Position numbers and translations under genes: made by a program
Source of the DNA: Zunongwangia atlantica 22II14-10F7
GTDB taxonomy: Bacteria; Bacteroidota; Bacteroidia; Flavobacteriales; Flavobacteriaceae
Assembly: GCF_002094855.1 (NCBI RefSeq)
Contig: NZ_ARYN01000011.1
Location: 62,001-126,000 of the forward strand
Length of the DNA stretch: 64,000 nucleotides
Direction of reading: 5' to 3'
The notes under the pieces: model-generated
Seen by the model: only the letters and a program-made list of their open reading frames with translations
What the model was told of the DNA's origin: nothing
The model's database searches: none
Shown: piece after piece, positions 25,060-34,389 of the stretch
How positions within the stretch are numbered: position 1 is the first letter of the stretch
How the letters are laid out: each line of letters begins with the position of its first letter

Positions 25060-27372
25060 TTACAAAAACCATTGTAAAGAAACCATGATATTTCGGCCAA
25101 TATTGGCAATACCATCGGTTTTTAATCTTGATAAATGAGAGATATAAGTTTTGTTTAAAAGGTTATTTCCGTTAACCGAGATCTGAACTTCAGAATCTGC
25201 TAGTTGTACGCGTCCACCAAATCCCGCTCCTAATAAAGAATATCCACCGGTTCTGGTTTCAAAACTACTGGTATTTTCTTTATCAAAAACATTTTTAAGA
25301 CGAACAAAAGCATACTTATTTTCGATAATTTCACCCTGATTAAATTCAACTCTAAAAGTATTGGTGATACTGTTTGCAGGAATTAAAGGAAGATAAGTGT
25401 TATCATTTCTTTTTCCGGTAACTGTTTCAAAACTACTTTCTATATGCATCCAATCCCAAGGATGTGGGTGAACGTGTATCCCAACTTCACCACCGTATAA
25501 TTCAGCATCGTCCTGAACATAATCGTAAACAGGATTATCATCAATACTTTCGCCTGTTGGCGATAAATAAATATAGTCGTTTATGGTATTATGGAAAGCA
25601 TTGGCAAAAGCTTCAAAATGCTCATTTCTCCATTCTAAAGACAGATCTACCTGGAAGTTTTGCTCGTTGTCTAATTCAGGATTTCCAACTTCGTAGCGGT
25701 TTGCACCATGGTGAGAACCATTACTGGTAAGTTCAGCTAAATTGGGCGCTCTAAATCCGCTTGCAAGATTTAATCTCGCATTTAATTGATCAGAAAATTG
25801 ATATTTCGCTCCAAAAGCTCCATTTACACTATTAAAGCTTCTGTCTACCGCTTGCATATAACCGGTTTCGCCTTCGTGACCATGAGTTTCACTATCGATA
25901 TTACGGGTGTCATAACGTAAACCCGCCTGAAAATCCCATGCACTTAAATGCAAATGTGTTGTAGCAAATACACCAAAATCTACAGTATTAGCATCTGGGA
26001 TTAAGATTTCTTCGCCGGTATTTACATTGCTTTGCCACATTCCCTGGATTCCGGCAATGGTTTCAAACTTCCCTAATTTTGGAAGATTGTATTTAATATT
26101 ATAATTAAAGGTTTCCAGTTCCATGTCTAAAGCAGGATGTAATTCCTCACTTTCTTCATCATGTTCATCTTCGTGCTCATCTTCATGTTCATCTGCATGA
26201 TCTTCCTCATGTTCGTGATCTTCTTCAGCATGTTCTTCATCATGATCATGATGATCTTCAAATTCTTTTCTGTTGTTGAACTGATATCCAAATTTCGCAT
26301 CCAGGCTAGAATTAGCGAAATAGATCTTATTATCTAAACTCAAAATATGGTTATCAATCTGCTGATATGGAAGCACTAAAGTTTTAGAAGTGGTTTGTTC
26401 ACCAATTTCTTCAGGAATACCAAGTTCACTTCGATTAAAGTTATAGCGAAGATCAGATTTAAATTTTTCGTTTTGATATGCAATACCTGTCTTTAAATCT
26501 TTTTCGTTGAATCTTGTATTGGTTACGCGTTCACCATCTCCAGTTTTGTAATCTGAATGTTCAGCCAAACTTCCGCGAGCAATAAATTTTAATTTTTCTC
26601 CGGAAGTTTTAGCCATTGCGCTGGCCTGATATCCCAAAGTATTACTGAAATAATCACCATTAACTTCAGCACTAGTGGTTCCGGCTGAAGCATATTGTTC
26701 GGGATTTAGATAAAGCACACCACCAATCGCATCACTTCCGTAGAGTAGGGAAGCAGGACCTTTAATAACCTCGACGCTTCCAATACCTTTAGAACTAATG
26801 CCAAGACCATGTTCGCCACCAAATTGCTGATTTTCCATACGAACACCCTGGGTGTAAGTAAGTACACGATTAGAACTTAAACCACGAATTACAGGTTTTC
26901 CTATACCAACACCGGTGCTTAGATTTTCTACTCCGGCCATTTGGGAAATACCATCAGCTAAAGTTACAGCTCCTTTTTTATTTAATTCTGAAACACTTTC
27001 GCGTTCTACTCGCATTACGTTTTCGCTTTGCAACTGGTGAAAGGGAGTAGAAACGATAACTTCTTCCATCTCTACTGCTGAAGGTTTTAATACCAGCTCA
27101 AAATTATCTGAAGGTATGCTAACTTCCTGCGAGTAAGAAGTAAAGCCTATAGAGGAAACAACGAGTTTATAATTTCCTGAAGGTAAATTTTTCATAGTAA
27201 AATTACCGTCGATATCTGTAGTTGTTCCTTTTTCTAATTTTGGAAAGTAAACGGTCGCGCTAAAAACAGCTTCTCCTGTTTCCTGATTTTTTACATTTCC
27301 GCTAAATTGATTTTGCGCAAATAGAATAGGGGATACCGCTAAAAATAGCAGTGTAATGAGTAAGTTTCTCAT
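25060..27372 (-). CDS. TonB-dependent receptor with His/Asp/Glu-rich loop, probable zinc uptake
   Basis: The ATG at 27372 is preferred over an upstream in-frame ATG (27420), because it directly starts a signal peptide (MRNLLITLLFLAVSPILFAQ). Then follow a carboxypeptidase-like domain (about 22-100), a plug with VIRGLSSNRVLTYTQGVRMENQQ and VIKGPASLLYGSDAIGGV, and the barrel. One predicted outer loop (bases 26137-26262) is almost entirely His, Asp and Glu, like the metal-catching loops of ZnuD-type zinc receptors. The gene just upstream encodes a small His-rich exported protein. Zinc, or another divalent metal, is therefore the likely substrate; it is inferred, not shown. Confidence 0.92.
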   Translation of the reverse strand: MRNLLITLLFLAVSPILFAQNQFSGNVKNQETGEAVFSATVYFPKLEKGTTTDIDGNFTMKNLPSGNYKLVVSSIGFTSYSQEVSIPSDNFELVLKPSAVEMEEVIVSTPFHQLQSENVMRVERESVSELNKKGAVTLADGISQMAGVENLSTGVGIGKPVIRGLSSNRVLTYTQGVRMENQQFGGEHGLGISSKGIGSVEVIKGPASLLYGSDAIGGVLYLNPEQYASAGTTSAEVNGDYFSNTLGYQASAMAKTSGEKLKFIARGSLAEHSDYKTGDGERVTNTRFNEKDLKTGIAYQNEKFKSDLRYNFNRSELGIPEEIGEQTTSKTLVLPYQQIDNHILSLDNKIYFANSSLDAKFGYQFNNRKEFEDHHDHDEEHAEEDHEHEEDHADEHEDEHEDEHDEESEELHPALDMELETFNYNIKYNLPKLGKFETIAGIQGMWQSNVNTGEEILIPDANTVDFGVFATTHLHLSAWDFQAGLRYDTRNIDSETHGHEGETGYMQAVDRSFNSVNGAFGAKYQFSDQLNARLNLASGFRAPNLAELTSNGSHHGANRYEVGNPELDNEQNFQVDLSLEWRNEHFEAFANAFHNTINDYIYLSPTGESIDDNPVYDYVQDDAELYGGEVGIHVHPHPWDWMHIESSFETVTGKRNDNTYLPLIPANSITNTFRVEFNQGEIIENKYAFVRLKNVFDKENTSSFETRTGGYSLLGAGFGGRVQLADSEVQISVNGNNLLNKTYISHLSRLKTDGIANIGRNIMVSLQWFL

Positions 27373-27444
27373 TGTATGGGATTTTAAACGATTAAATAGA
27401 ATTTGTCCTTTTTCGATCATGAAAAAGGATTGGGGTAAATTTGA

Positions 27445-27768
27445 TTAAGCAATTATAGAAGGTGGTCCTCTAAGCTCGAATAATCGACGTTGATAATCGT
27501 TTAAAAATTCGTAGAAACTAAATATATGTTTTACCTGCTTTGTAAAAACAACAGGTTCAAAATGTAGAATTTCAAGATTTAATGCTGGGTTTTGATGAAA
27601 TTTGTGAAGATTACAATCCAAATCTGGATGATGAATATGCTGCTTGGCATAATTATCACAAAGTCCATGTTGGTGACCGCTAAAAATATGTGCAAAGTTG
27701 GCAATTGCCGGGAATACGATGATAAACGCCGCAAAAACAAATAATATATTTTTAAGCGTTTTTTTCAC
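27445..27768 (-). CDS. Small His/Cys-rich exported protein
   Basis: This 107-residue protein has an N-terminal hydrophobic segment (about 8-26) and then HIFSGHQHGLCDNYAKQHIH and HPDLDCNLHKFH, with many His plus two Cys suited to binding a metal. The C-terminus has no clear domain. It lies 72 bases upstream of the His-rich receptor and abuts the DUF6787 gene. I infer a periplasmic metal-binding or metal-sensing accessory of the receptor. I do not know a named family for it. Confidence 0.75.
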   Translation of the reverse strand: MKKTLKNILFVFAAFIIVFPAIANFAHIFSGHQHGLCDNYAKQHIHHPDLDCNLHKFHQNPALNLEILHFEPVVFTKQVKHIFSFYEFLNDYQRRLFELRGPPSIIA

Positions 27769-28071
27769 TTATTCTTTAAATAATTTACCTAATCCCAATC
27801 TGCTAAGCATTTTCTTTTCAAATGCCCAGAAAAACTCAAATTGGCCAAAAATCCAGCCAATTACTACCAGTAAAACCTGGTAAATAGGAAACAAAAAAAG
27901 GATTCTTGCAGGCCAGTAAATATACCATTCGTGCTGCGGAGTAATACCTAACATTGCTGTTACTGGTGCCGCTAATTTTGCAGCCGTAGATCCTGTAATT
28001 GCAAAAACTAATAGGATAACAACCAACTGGCGGTTAGATGTTAATCCCCAACGTTCTTTTAATTTCTCCAT
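27769..28071 (-). CDS. DUF6787-like membrane protein
   Basis: This 100-residue protein has two hydrophobic segments (about 15-43 and 52-76), with a conserved-looking start MEKLKERWGLTSNRQLVVIL and an end FEFFWAFEKKMLSRLG. This matches, by memory, the DUF6787 group of Bacteroidota inner-membrane proteins with no known role. Its stop codon abuts the start of the His-rich protein gene, so the two are coupled. Confidence 0.7.
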   Translation of the reverse strand: MEKLKERWGLTSNRQLVVILLVFAITGSTAAKLAAPVTAMLGITPQHEWYIYWPARILFLFPIYQVLLVVIGWIFGQFEFFWAFEKKMLSRLGLGKLFKE

Positions 28072-28116
28072 GCTGCAAAGATATTAAAAGGAATTAAGTT
28101 TTAAAGTCTTAGGCAC

Positions 28117-28542
28117 TTAAATACGTGTGGGTATGCTAAATCGTTGATTATACTGCCTGCTTAGGTAAACAAAATAGTTGTATAGTAAATAATTTACCTC
28201 GTAGCCGTAATCTATTTGTGGATTGTAATTAATTTCCTGAACATAAAGATTGGTGTTGTAACGCATAGGCTGGCGAACACGATTATTATAATCGTTTACC
28301 AAAATCTGATTTTTATTCTCTAAATAGCTTTGTGAGTAATAGCCTTCTGGTCTTGCAATACTATTAATAAACAGATTAAAGCCAGGTTCGATAATAATAA
28401 TTTCATATTCCAGACTATCATTAGCGATTCTTACCGTATCATTTTCAGTAGCATTATTTCTACCGCTTCGGCCATTATTTTTGGTTAAACCGCAGCTGTA
28501 AACAAACAGCACCATCAAAATTATGTAGAGTACATTTTTCAT
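28117..28542 (-). CDS. DUF6146-like lipoprotein
   Basis: This 141-residue protein has a lipoprotein signal (VLFVYSC, Cys17). The mature protein carries the segments ARPEGYYSQSYLENKNQILVNDYN and DYGYEVNYLLYNYFVYLSRQY that I associate with DUF6146, a Bacteroidota family of unknown function. It is encoded between a DUF937-like gene and a DUF6787-like gene in one minus-strand run, an arrangement that recurs in Flavobacteriia as far as I recall. Confidence 0.7.
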   Translation of the reverse strand: MKNVLYIILMVLFVYSCGLTKNNGRSGRNNATENDTVRIANDSLEYEIIIIEPGFNLFINSIARPEGYYSQSYLENKNQILVNDYNNRVRQPMRYNTNLYVQEINYNPQIDYGYEVNYLLYNYFVYLSRQYNQRFSIPTRI

Positions 28543-28567
28543 TTCGGCAATTTAGTTAAAAAGCTTT

Positions 28568-29179
28568 TTATTTACCACCAGTGTAACCTTTTAAAATACT
28601 TTCTTTTTTCTTTTCTGAATTTAAAAGAATTTCAGAAGCTTCAAGAATGATATTAGGATCTTCATTTCTATTAAAAATCGTTTCGAAAAACGAATCATTA
28701 TATTTAGAAGAACTTCCCAAAGCACTATCAATTAAGGTTTCGATATCTTTATTTTGAATGTTCTCTTTTTGTTTCTGAATGCTTAAAATGGCGATTACAA
28801 CCGGAGTAGCAATTTTAGTAATTTTTTGTACCGCATCTTCATCAATACTTAATGAAGCACTTATAGTTTTTGAAATATTATCGAAGTTTTCGCCCAAAAT
28901 GATTTCGCCATAATCATTACCGCAATCCAATAAATCGTTTGTTTCTTTTTCTGAAAAAACCTTCATGAATTTAAAAGGATCTGGAGCTTCTTCCAGCATT
29001 TCGATTAAAGCTTCTTCATGGCCTTCCTGAATTTTATTTTTGAAGTTTCCTAAAATCAAAGGAAGTACCATTCCTAAAACAGAAGCTACTTTTTCCTTTT
29101 TTTCTGTAGTTTCTTTAGAAGCTTTGTGTATAAGTTCCTTTCCTAAATTAGTATTTAAAACATCTAATATTGAAGCCAT
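28568..29179 (-). CDS. DUF937-like protein
   Basis: The 203-residue soluble, mostly helical protein begins SILDVLNTNLGKELIHKASKE, has a GMVLPLILGNFKNK segment and a second, similar VVIAILSI region. These are features of the DUF937 family (bacterial proteins of unknown function related to YidB). It is first in the minus-strand run leading to the zinc-type receptor. Upstream lies an imperfect palindrome near 29240-29262 in an otherwise unremarkable 250-base spacer that also holds the serA terminator. Confidence 0.7.
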   Translation of the reverse strand: MASILDVLNTNLGKELIHKASKETTEKKEKVASVLGMVLPLILGNFKNKIQEGHEEALIEMLEEAPDPFKFMKVFSEKETNDLLDCGNDYGEIILGENFDNISKTISASLSIDEDAVQKITKIATPVVIAILSIQKQKENIQNKDIETLIDSALGSSSKYNDSFFETIFNRNEDPNIILEASEILLNSEKKKESILKGYTGGK

Positions 29180-29352
29180 TTAAATTTAATTTTTAGAATT
29201 CGCTGTTTGAAATATCAGTATGAGATACCTTAAGCGTACTATTAATAATAGTTAGCGTATTGTACTAAAATTAATCAATAAAAATTGGGCTGGCTGTTAA
29301 AGCTTTATTATAATCTGATTTTGGAAATAGAATTTTTTAGGAAGAGCTAAAT

Positions 29353-29395
29353 AAAAACCCGGGCTGAAAATATCGATTTTCAGCCCGGGTTTTTT
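29353..29395. terminator. Strong bidirectional-looking terminator after serC-serA
   Basis: A 19-base stem beginning AAAAACCCGGGCTGAAAAT (29353-29371) with a 4-base loop is flanked by A and T runs. It lies 33 bases past the stop of the SerA-like gene, the strongest hairpin in the window. Confidence 0.9.
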
Positions 29396-29428
29396 AACTA
29401 TTTTAGGTAGCAACTAAGCTATATCGAA

Positions 29429-30400
29429 TTATTTAAAAAAATCCATTCCCGATTTTCCATGAAATTTGGCAATAATTTCTTTAGCGATTAAATCACCTGC
29501 ATTATCTGTCGCCGCACCTGTTAGTCCGCCAATATGCGGCGTTAAAGAAATACGCTCATTCATTAAAAGTTTTATGGCTGGTGTTGGCTCGTTATCGTAA
29601 GTATCTAAACCGGCAAATTTCAATTTAGCATCCTCTAAAGCTTCAATTAGAGCTTCTTCATCGATCGCATTTCCGTTAGAGATGTTTACAATTCCTGAAT
29701 TTGGTTTCATTAGTGCGATTTCCTTTGCACCAATAATTGGTTTTTTCTGCTCAGAAACACTTAAAGAAATGATATCTGAATTTTCTAAAACCTGCTCTAA
29801 ATTCACCGTTTTTAATCCAATTTCGATATTTTGATCCTGAATTTTAAGTTGAAGTTTAGCACCGACTACATTTGGATCTGTAGCGATAACCTTCATCCCG
29901 AAACCTAAGGCGATTTTAGCTATTTCCTGGCCAATTTTTCCAAAACCAATAATTCCTATTGTTTTTCCCTGAAGTTCGATTCCGCCAGAATAGAAGTTTC
30001 TTAGATCCTTAAAGTTCATATCGCCTTCCAGAGGCATATTCCGATTAGAATGATGTAAAAATCGGCTTCCACCAAGAATATGTGCAAAAACAAGTTCAGC
30101 TACAGATCTTGTTGCCGCAACAGGAGCGGTGATAAACTGAATCCCATTTTTCTCGGCTTCAGCAACAGAACTTACTACCTGCTCATCACCAATTACAGCG
30201 ATAAATTTTAATTGTGGCGCACCTGTAATAACTTCATTTTCTATAAATGTTGTGCGAGAAATTATCCCTTCAATGTTTTTGGCATTGATATATTCTTTTA
30301 GCTGAGATTGGGCAACTTTCACAGATAAAACATTAAACCCAGCTTCAGTTAATTGAGAAACTGCGGCTTGTGAAAGCCCATCGGTAACTAAAATATTCAT
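29429..30400 (-). CDS. SerA-like D-2-hydroxyacid dehydrogenase with altered active site
   Basis: This 323-residue protein has the two-domain layout of 3-phosphoglycerate dehydrogenase and the NAD motif GIIGFGKIGQEIA. It follows serC by 19 bases, as in the serine operon of Flavobacteriia. Key positions differ from active SerA: the catalytic Arg of the N-x-A/S-R-G motif is Asn (VNISNGNAIDE, residue 242), the substrate-loop motif usually like RGGVGMDNID is AVIGDEQVVSS, and the LHVP segment is LSVS. The catalytic Glu (DNEP, 271) and His (TPHIGG, 289) remain. It may have another substrate, be a regulatory pseudoenzyme, or work poorly. It should not be taken as the only SerA without checking. Confidence 0.85.
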   Translation of the reverse strand: MNILVTDGLSQAAVSQLTEAGFNVLSVKVAQSQLKEYINAKNIEGIISRTTFIENEVITGAPQLKFIAVIGDEQVVSSVAEAEKNGIQFITAPVAATRSVAELVFAHILGGSRFLHHSNRNMPLEGDMNFKDLRNFYSGGIELQGKTIGIIGFGKIGQEIAKIALGFGMKVIATDPNVVGAKLQLKIQDQNIEIGLKTVNLEQVLENSDIISLSVSEQKKPIIGAKEIALMKPNSGIVNISNGNAIDEEALIEALEDAKLKFAGLDTYDNEPTPAIKLLMNERISLTPHIGGLTGAATDNAGDLIAKEIIAKFHGKSGMDFFK

Positions 30401-30419
30401 GAATTTTTATTTTTCTTAT

Positions 30420-31484
30420 TTATGAAATCTTTTCAAAATGCTGCATCACATCAACCAAAACCTGCACGCTTTCTAAAGGCATCGCGTTGTACATCGAAGC
30501 ACGATAACCACCAACGCTTCTATGACCGTTAATTCCGTTAATATTGGCCTCTTTCCAAAGTTTATCGAAAGTTGCTTTATCGGCAGCTTCGGCAAGGTTA
30601 AAGGTTGGATTCATGGTAGAGCGATCTTCTTTTTCAGCAAAACCTTTGAATAATGGATTTCGATCTATTTCAGCATAAAGCAAGTCTGCTTTTTTATTGT
30701 TTAAATCTTCAATTCCTGCAATTCCTCCTAAATTTTTAAGCCATCTTAAATTCAGTAAAGAAGTATAGATCGCAAAAACAGATGGCGTATTAAACATACT
30801 GTCTTTATCGATATGAACCTGGTAATTCATCATCGATGGAATTTGACGCTCCACTTTTCCTAAAATATCTTCTTTTACCACGGCAAGTGTTACACCCGCT
30901 GGTCCCATATTTTTTTGTGCACCGGCATAGATTAAATCAAACTGACTAAAATCCATCGTTCTTGATAAAATATCGCTACTCATATCGCAAACCAATGGCA
31001 CATCGGTTTTTGGGAAAGATTTCATTTGCGTTCCATAAATAGTATTGTTACTGGTGCAGTGAAAATAATCTGCATCTTCAGGAATGCTGTAATCTTTAGG
31101 AATATAGTTGAAGTTTTTGTCTTTAGAAGAAGCAACTTCCTGCACTTCTCCAAACAATTTAGCTTCTTTAATTGCTTTACTGCTCCATGTTCCGGTATTG
31201 GTGTAGGCAGCTTTTTTCTGCAATAAATTATAAGCAACCATTAAAAACTGCATACTGGCACCGCCATGTAAAAATAGCGCCTGGTATCCTTTATTCTGAA
31301 GTCCTAATAGCTCTAAAACCAAAGCACGGGCCTCTTCGATCACAGAAACAAAAGCTTCACTACGATGCGAAATTTCAAGAATCGAAAGTCCGCTATTATT
31401 AAAATCCAATACTGCTGCAGAAGCTTTTTCGAAAACTTCTTGAGGTAAAATGCAAGGTCCTGCGCTAAAATTATGTTTTTTCAT
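30420..31484 (-). CDS. serC: Phosphoserine aminotransferase
   Basis: SerC makes O-phosphoserine from 3-phosphohydroxypyruvate and glutamate in serine synthesis (and acts in pyridoxine synthesis in some bacteria). The 354-residue PLP enzyme has [10 protein letters not shown] at the start, [20 protein letters not shown] and [12 protein letters not shown] with the PLP Lys191, then [11 protein letters not shown] near the C-terminus. All positions look intact. It is first in a two-gene operon with the SerA-like gene. Confidence 0.97.
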   Translation of the reverse strand: MKKHNFSAGPCILPQEVFEKASAAVLDFNNSGLSILEISHRSEAFVSVIEEARALVLELLGLQNKGYQALFLHGGASMQFLMVAYNLLQKKAAYTNTGTWSSKAIKEAKLFGEVQEVASSKDKNFNYIPKDYSIPEDADYFHCTSNNTIYGTQMKSFPKTDVPLVCDMSSDILSRTMDFSQFDLIYAGAQKNMGPAGVTLAVVKEDILGKVERQIPSMMNYQVHIDKDSMFNTPSVFAIYTSLLNLRWLKNLGGIAGIEDLNNKKADLLYAEIDRNPLFKGFAEKEDRSTMNPTFNLAEAADKATFDKLWKEANINGINGHRSVGGYRASMYNAMPLESVQVLVDVMQHFEKIS

Positions 31485-31580
31485 ATGGTATTTAGGTTAA
31501 GCTTTTAAATGGAGCTTTTCTTTGCTGTATGTCGTAAATTTTGAAATTACTTTCCAAAATTCGATAAAAACAGCGCCAAA

Positions 31581-31682
31581 TTTATTGGCGCCGCCAAAGG
31601 GTTTAATATAACGAGGCTTGCCTCGAAATTAAAAATTTGTTTCTAACGATAGCCTCGTGGGTTTGCCCCGAGCTAGTTTACT
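31581..31682. repeat. Interspersed ~100-base repeat, copy 1
   Basis: About 85% identical by eye to 49389-49489 in the same orientation. It contains the hairpin CGAGGCTTGCCTCG (31612-31625), the shared core CGAAATTAAAAATTTGTTT, and a second hairpin around 31653-31671. Its right end overlaps the last two codons and stop of the acyl-CoA reductase gene. Confidence 0.75.
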
Positions 31683-32748
31683 GGTTTAAATCTATTAAAA
31701 ATTGCAACGTGTCTACACCATCTGCATAATCCCAAAGGTGTGGTTGCTGAGTTTCGCCAAATTTCACTTCATTTTTTGCAGAAGCTTCCTTTCTTACCAC
31801 ACATTGCAATTGATCTGCTTTTTCTTCTAATTCTTGCTGAAGTTGTGCTTCATCCTCATAATATTCATAGAAAAGTACAGAAATTGGTGATCCAAAACCT
31901 TCATCTTCTTTCAGCATTAAAAATCCGTTATCCAGAATATTAAATTCACTCATTAAATACACGGCTTTATTATAATCGTAGTTATTGGCGTATTTATTTT
32001 GATTAATAATATCGTTCCAATGATAAATTCCTTTATAGAAATGGTCAAAATCGTAATTTTTAGGCAAAAATAATTTAGAGACATTACGACAACCAAGTCC
32101 GTAGTATCTAAAAATATCTTCAGCTAAGCCCTTTAATTCGGTTTCGGTTTCATCTCCGCGAATAATGGCAACCGAGTTTCGGTTTTTACGAATGATATTA
32201 GGTTTATTTTTAAAATAATATTCAAAATAACGCGCAGTATTGTTGCTTCCGGTAGCAATAACAGCATCAAAATTCTCTAATTTCTCCTGAGTGAAGGTGA
32301 TCTTGGATTCGAATTCGCTATTTAATTCCGCTAAATAATTGCACAAAATCGGCAAAAGCTGCTTATCATTATCAGAAGGTTTTATAAGTACATTATTGCC
32401 AGACATTAAAACACTCAAAAAATCATGGAAACCAACCAGCGGAATATTTCCGGCCATGATGATAGCAATGGTTTTTGGTGAAATATCGTCTTTAATCACA
32501 TAATCTTTTACCCAGGCTTCAAGATTAGCCGTAGTTAAAGCTTCACTCCATTGTTTTAGAGCGAATAGAACATTGTCTTTTGTAAACCAGCCGTTATAAT
32601 GTACTGCTGAATTGATTTTGTATTCCAGTTCGTCGAAATATTTTTTATCGATTTCTGAAAGATTTAGCGCTGAGTCACTTTCAGCATTAAAATTCTTAAG
32701 AAAATCGCCCAATTTTGAAAAATATGAAATACGTTCTTTAATTGTCAT
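31678..32748 (-). CDS. LuxC-like acyl-CoA reductase
   Basis: This 356-residue protein belongs to the LuxC acyl-CoA reductase family within the aldehyde dehydrogenase superfamily. Motifs include AGNIPLVGFHDFLSVLMSGN, LIKPSDNDKQLLP, VIATGSNNTARYFEYYF and YGLGCRNVSKLFLP, the last with the active-site Cys. It would reduce an acyl-CoA to an aldehyde with NADPH. The gene is standard in Flavobacteriia next to serC and a ferredoxin, where its role is unknown; it is not evidence of light production. Its stop codon sits in repeat copy 1. Confidence 0.9.
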   Translation of the reverse strand: MTIKERISYFSKLGDFLKNFNAESDSALNLSEIDKKYFDELEYKINSAVHYNGWFTKDNVLFALKQWSEALTTANLEAWVKDYVIKDDISPKTIAIIMAGNIPLVGFHDFLSVLMSGNNVLIKPSDNDKQLLPILCNYLAELNSEFESKITFTQEKLENFDAVIATGSNNTARYFEYYFKNKPNIIRKNRNSVAIIRGDETETELKGLAEDIFRYYGLGCRNVSKLFLPKNYDFDHFYKGIYHWNDIINQNKYANNYDYNKAVYLMSEFNILDNGFLMLKEDEGFGSPISVLFYEYYEDEAQLQQELEEKADQLQCVVRKEASAKNEVKFGETQQPHLWDYADGVDTLQFLIDLNQ

Positions 32749-32854
32749 TCGTAATTTGGTTATGAAAAGCCTTCACGTTAAATTTGTAACGGCGAAATTA
32801 AAACTTCCTAGCTGGAAAAACTATAAAATTTCCTAAAACTGGAAGTAAAACTGA

Positions 32855-33238
<384 letters not shown>

Positions 33239-33263
33239 TCGCAAAACTTAATTTTCAGAATAT

Positions 33264-33294
33264 AAAAGTCCGTTTTCTTAAACGGACTTTTTTT
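33264..33294. terminator. Terminator between ferredoxin and AraC-family gene
   Basis: Arms AAAAGTCCGTTT and AAACGGACTTTT pair around a short loop, with T runs usable by both converging transcripts. Confidence 0.85.
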
Positions 33295-34171
33295 ATGAGA
33301 TATTTACACGTAGTTCGTTTCTATACTTAGAAGGAGACTTGCCGGTAAATTTTTTAAACTGCTTATTAAAATGACTAAAGTTATTAAAGCCGCACTCAAA
33401 ACAAATATCGGTAATACTCATTTGCTCTTCATGTAAAAGTTTGGCTGCGTGTGCAAGGCGATATTCGTTAACAAACTGCGTAAATGTTTTACCTGTGATC
33501 TTTTTAAAGAATCTGCAAAAGGCGGGTACCGTCATACTGGTAAGCTCGGCAACTTCTTCTAAAGGAATCGACCTTTTAAACTCTTCCTTTACAAAATTAA
33601 AGATTTGATTAATACGATTATTATCCTGAAGCTCGGTTTCCAAAACAAAACCCTGTGCATTAAGAATGGTGTAATTCCTGGCCTCTTCTAAGTGTTTAAA
33701 GATTTCCAGTAGCGCTACCAGGCGGCCAAATGGTGAGCGGTGTTTTAGTTCTTCAATTTTTTCCCCTATGTACCTTTTATCTTCCCCATGAAAAACAATT
33801 CCTTTTTTTGCCGTTTCTAATAAGGTGACAATATTTTTGGTTTCAGGAATATTAAAAAAGGTTTTTCCCAGAAAATCGGGATGAATTTGGATCACCGTTT
33901 CTCTTTCGTATCTATTTAATGTATTTGTAAAACCGCAATGCGGTAAATTAGAACCTATAAGTATAAGATCTCCCTGGCGATAATAAGAAACATGGCTTCC
34001 AATTTGTCTTTTTCCTGAACCACTACTTATATATACCAATTCAATTTCTGGATGGTAATGCCAAAAATTGTTGTTTTTATTCTGGTTGAAATAGTCAAAT
34101 GTTTTGTATTTAAATGAACTACCAAATTGAGGTTCAATCTTTTCGAAAACTGCTTTTTGTGATTTTATCAT
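33293..34171 (-). CDS. AraC-family transcriptional regulator
   Basis: The 292-residue protein has an N-terminal cupin-type ligand domain (about 15-100, with FWHYHPEIELVYISSGSG and YRQGDLILIGSNLPHC) and a C-terminal double helix-turn-helix (about 190-285, with IPLEEVAELTSMTVPAFCRFFKK and ITDICFECGFNNFSHFNKQFKK). The cupin His residues suggest a sugar or metal ligand. The gene stands alone, divergent from a secreted protein gene and just before the arabinose locus; control of that locus is possible but AraR is a better candidate. Confidence 0.93.
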   Translation of the reverse strand: MIKSQKAVFEKIEPQFGSSFKYKTFDYFNQNKNNNFWHYHPEIELVYISSGSGKRQIGSHVSYYRQGDLILIGSNLPHCGFTNTLNRYERETVIQIHPDFLGKTFFNIPETKNIVTLLETAKKGIVFHGEDKRYIGEKIEELKHRSPFGRLVALLEIFKHLEEARNYTILNAQGFVLETELQDNNRINQIFNFVKEEFKRSIPLEEVAELTSMTVPAFCRFFKKITGKTFTQFVNEYRLAHAAKLLHEEQMSITDICFECGFNNFSHFNKQFKKFTGKSPSKYRNELRVNIS

Positions 34172-34341
34172 ATCGATAACGTTTTAGCTGAATTGGGACT
34201 TCAAATTATGGATATTTTAATATGTCGAAAATTAACCTAAAAATGTTCTCATTACAAAATTAACCATTTACGATAATATTTTCGGTTAAAATAGCACATA
34301 TTTTAGTTTATTTTCTATTAAGCTTCACATATGTTTCGATA

Positions 34342-34349
34342 TATATTTG
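34342..34349 (+). promoter_or_regulatory. -7 box of the duplicated-domain secreted protein gene
   Basis: TATATTTG matches TAnnTTTG exactly, 40 bases before the ATG at 34390. No good -33 box is seen. Confidence 0.35.
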
Positions 34350-34389
34350 TTGACGGATAATTAGTAATTTAACAAAAACGCCGAAAATC

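Noticed and set aside
26137-26262. His/Asp/Glu-rich stretch as a sequencing or assembly repeat error
   Set aside because: The reading frame is kept, codons vary within the stretch, and such loops are known in metal receptors.
27373-27420. Upstream ATG of the metal-type receptor
   Set aside because: It would place 16 mostly hydrophilic residues before the signal peptide; the ATG at 27372 directly opens it.
31678-32748. LuxC-like gene as a sign of bioluminescence
   Set aside because: No luxA, luxB, luxD or luxE is nearby, and this gene is common beside serC in non-luminous Flavobacteriia.
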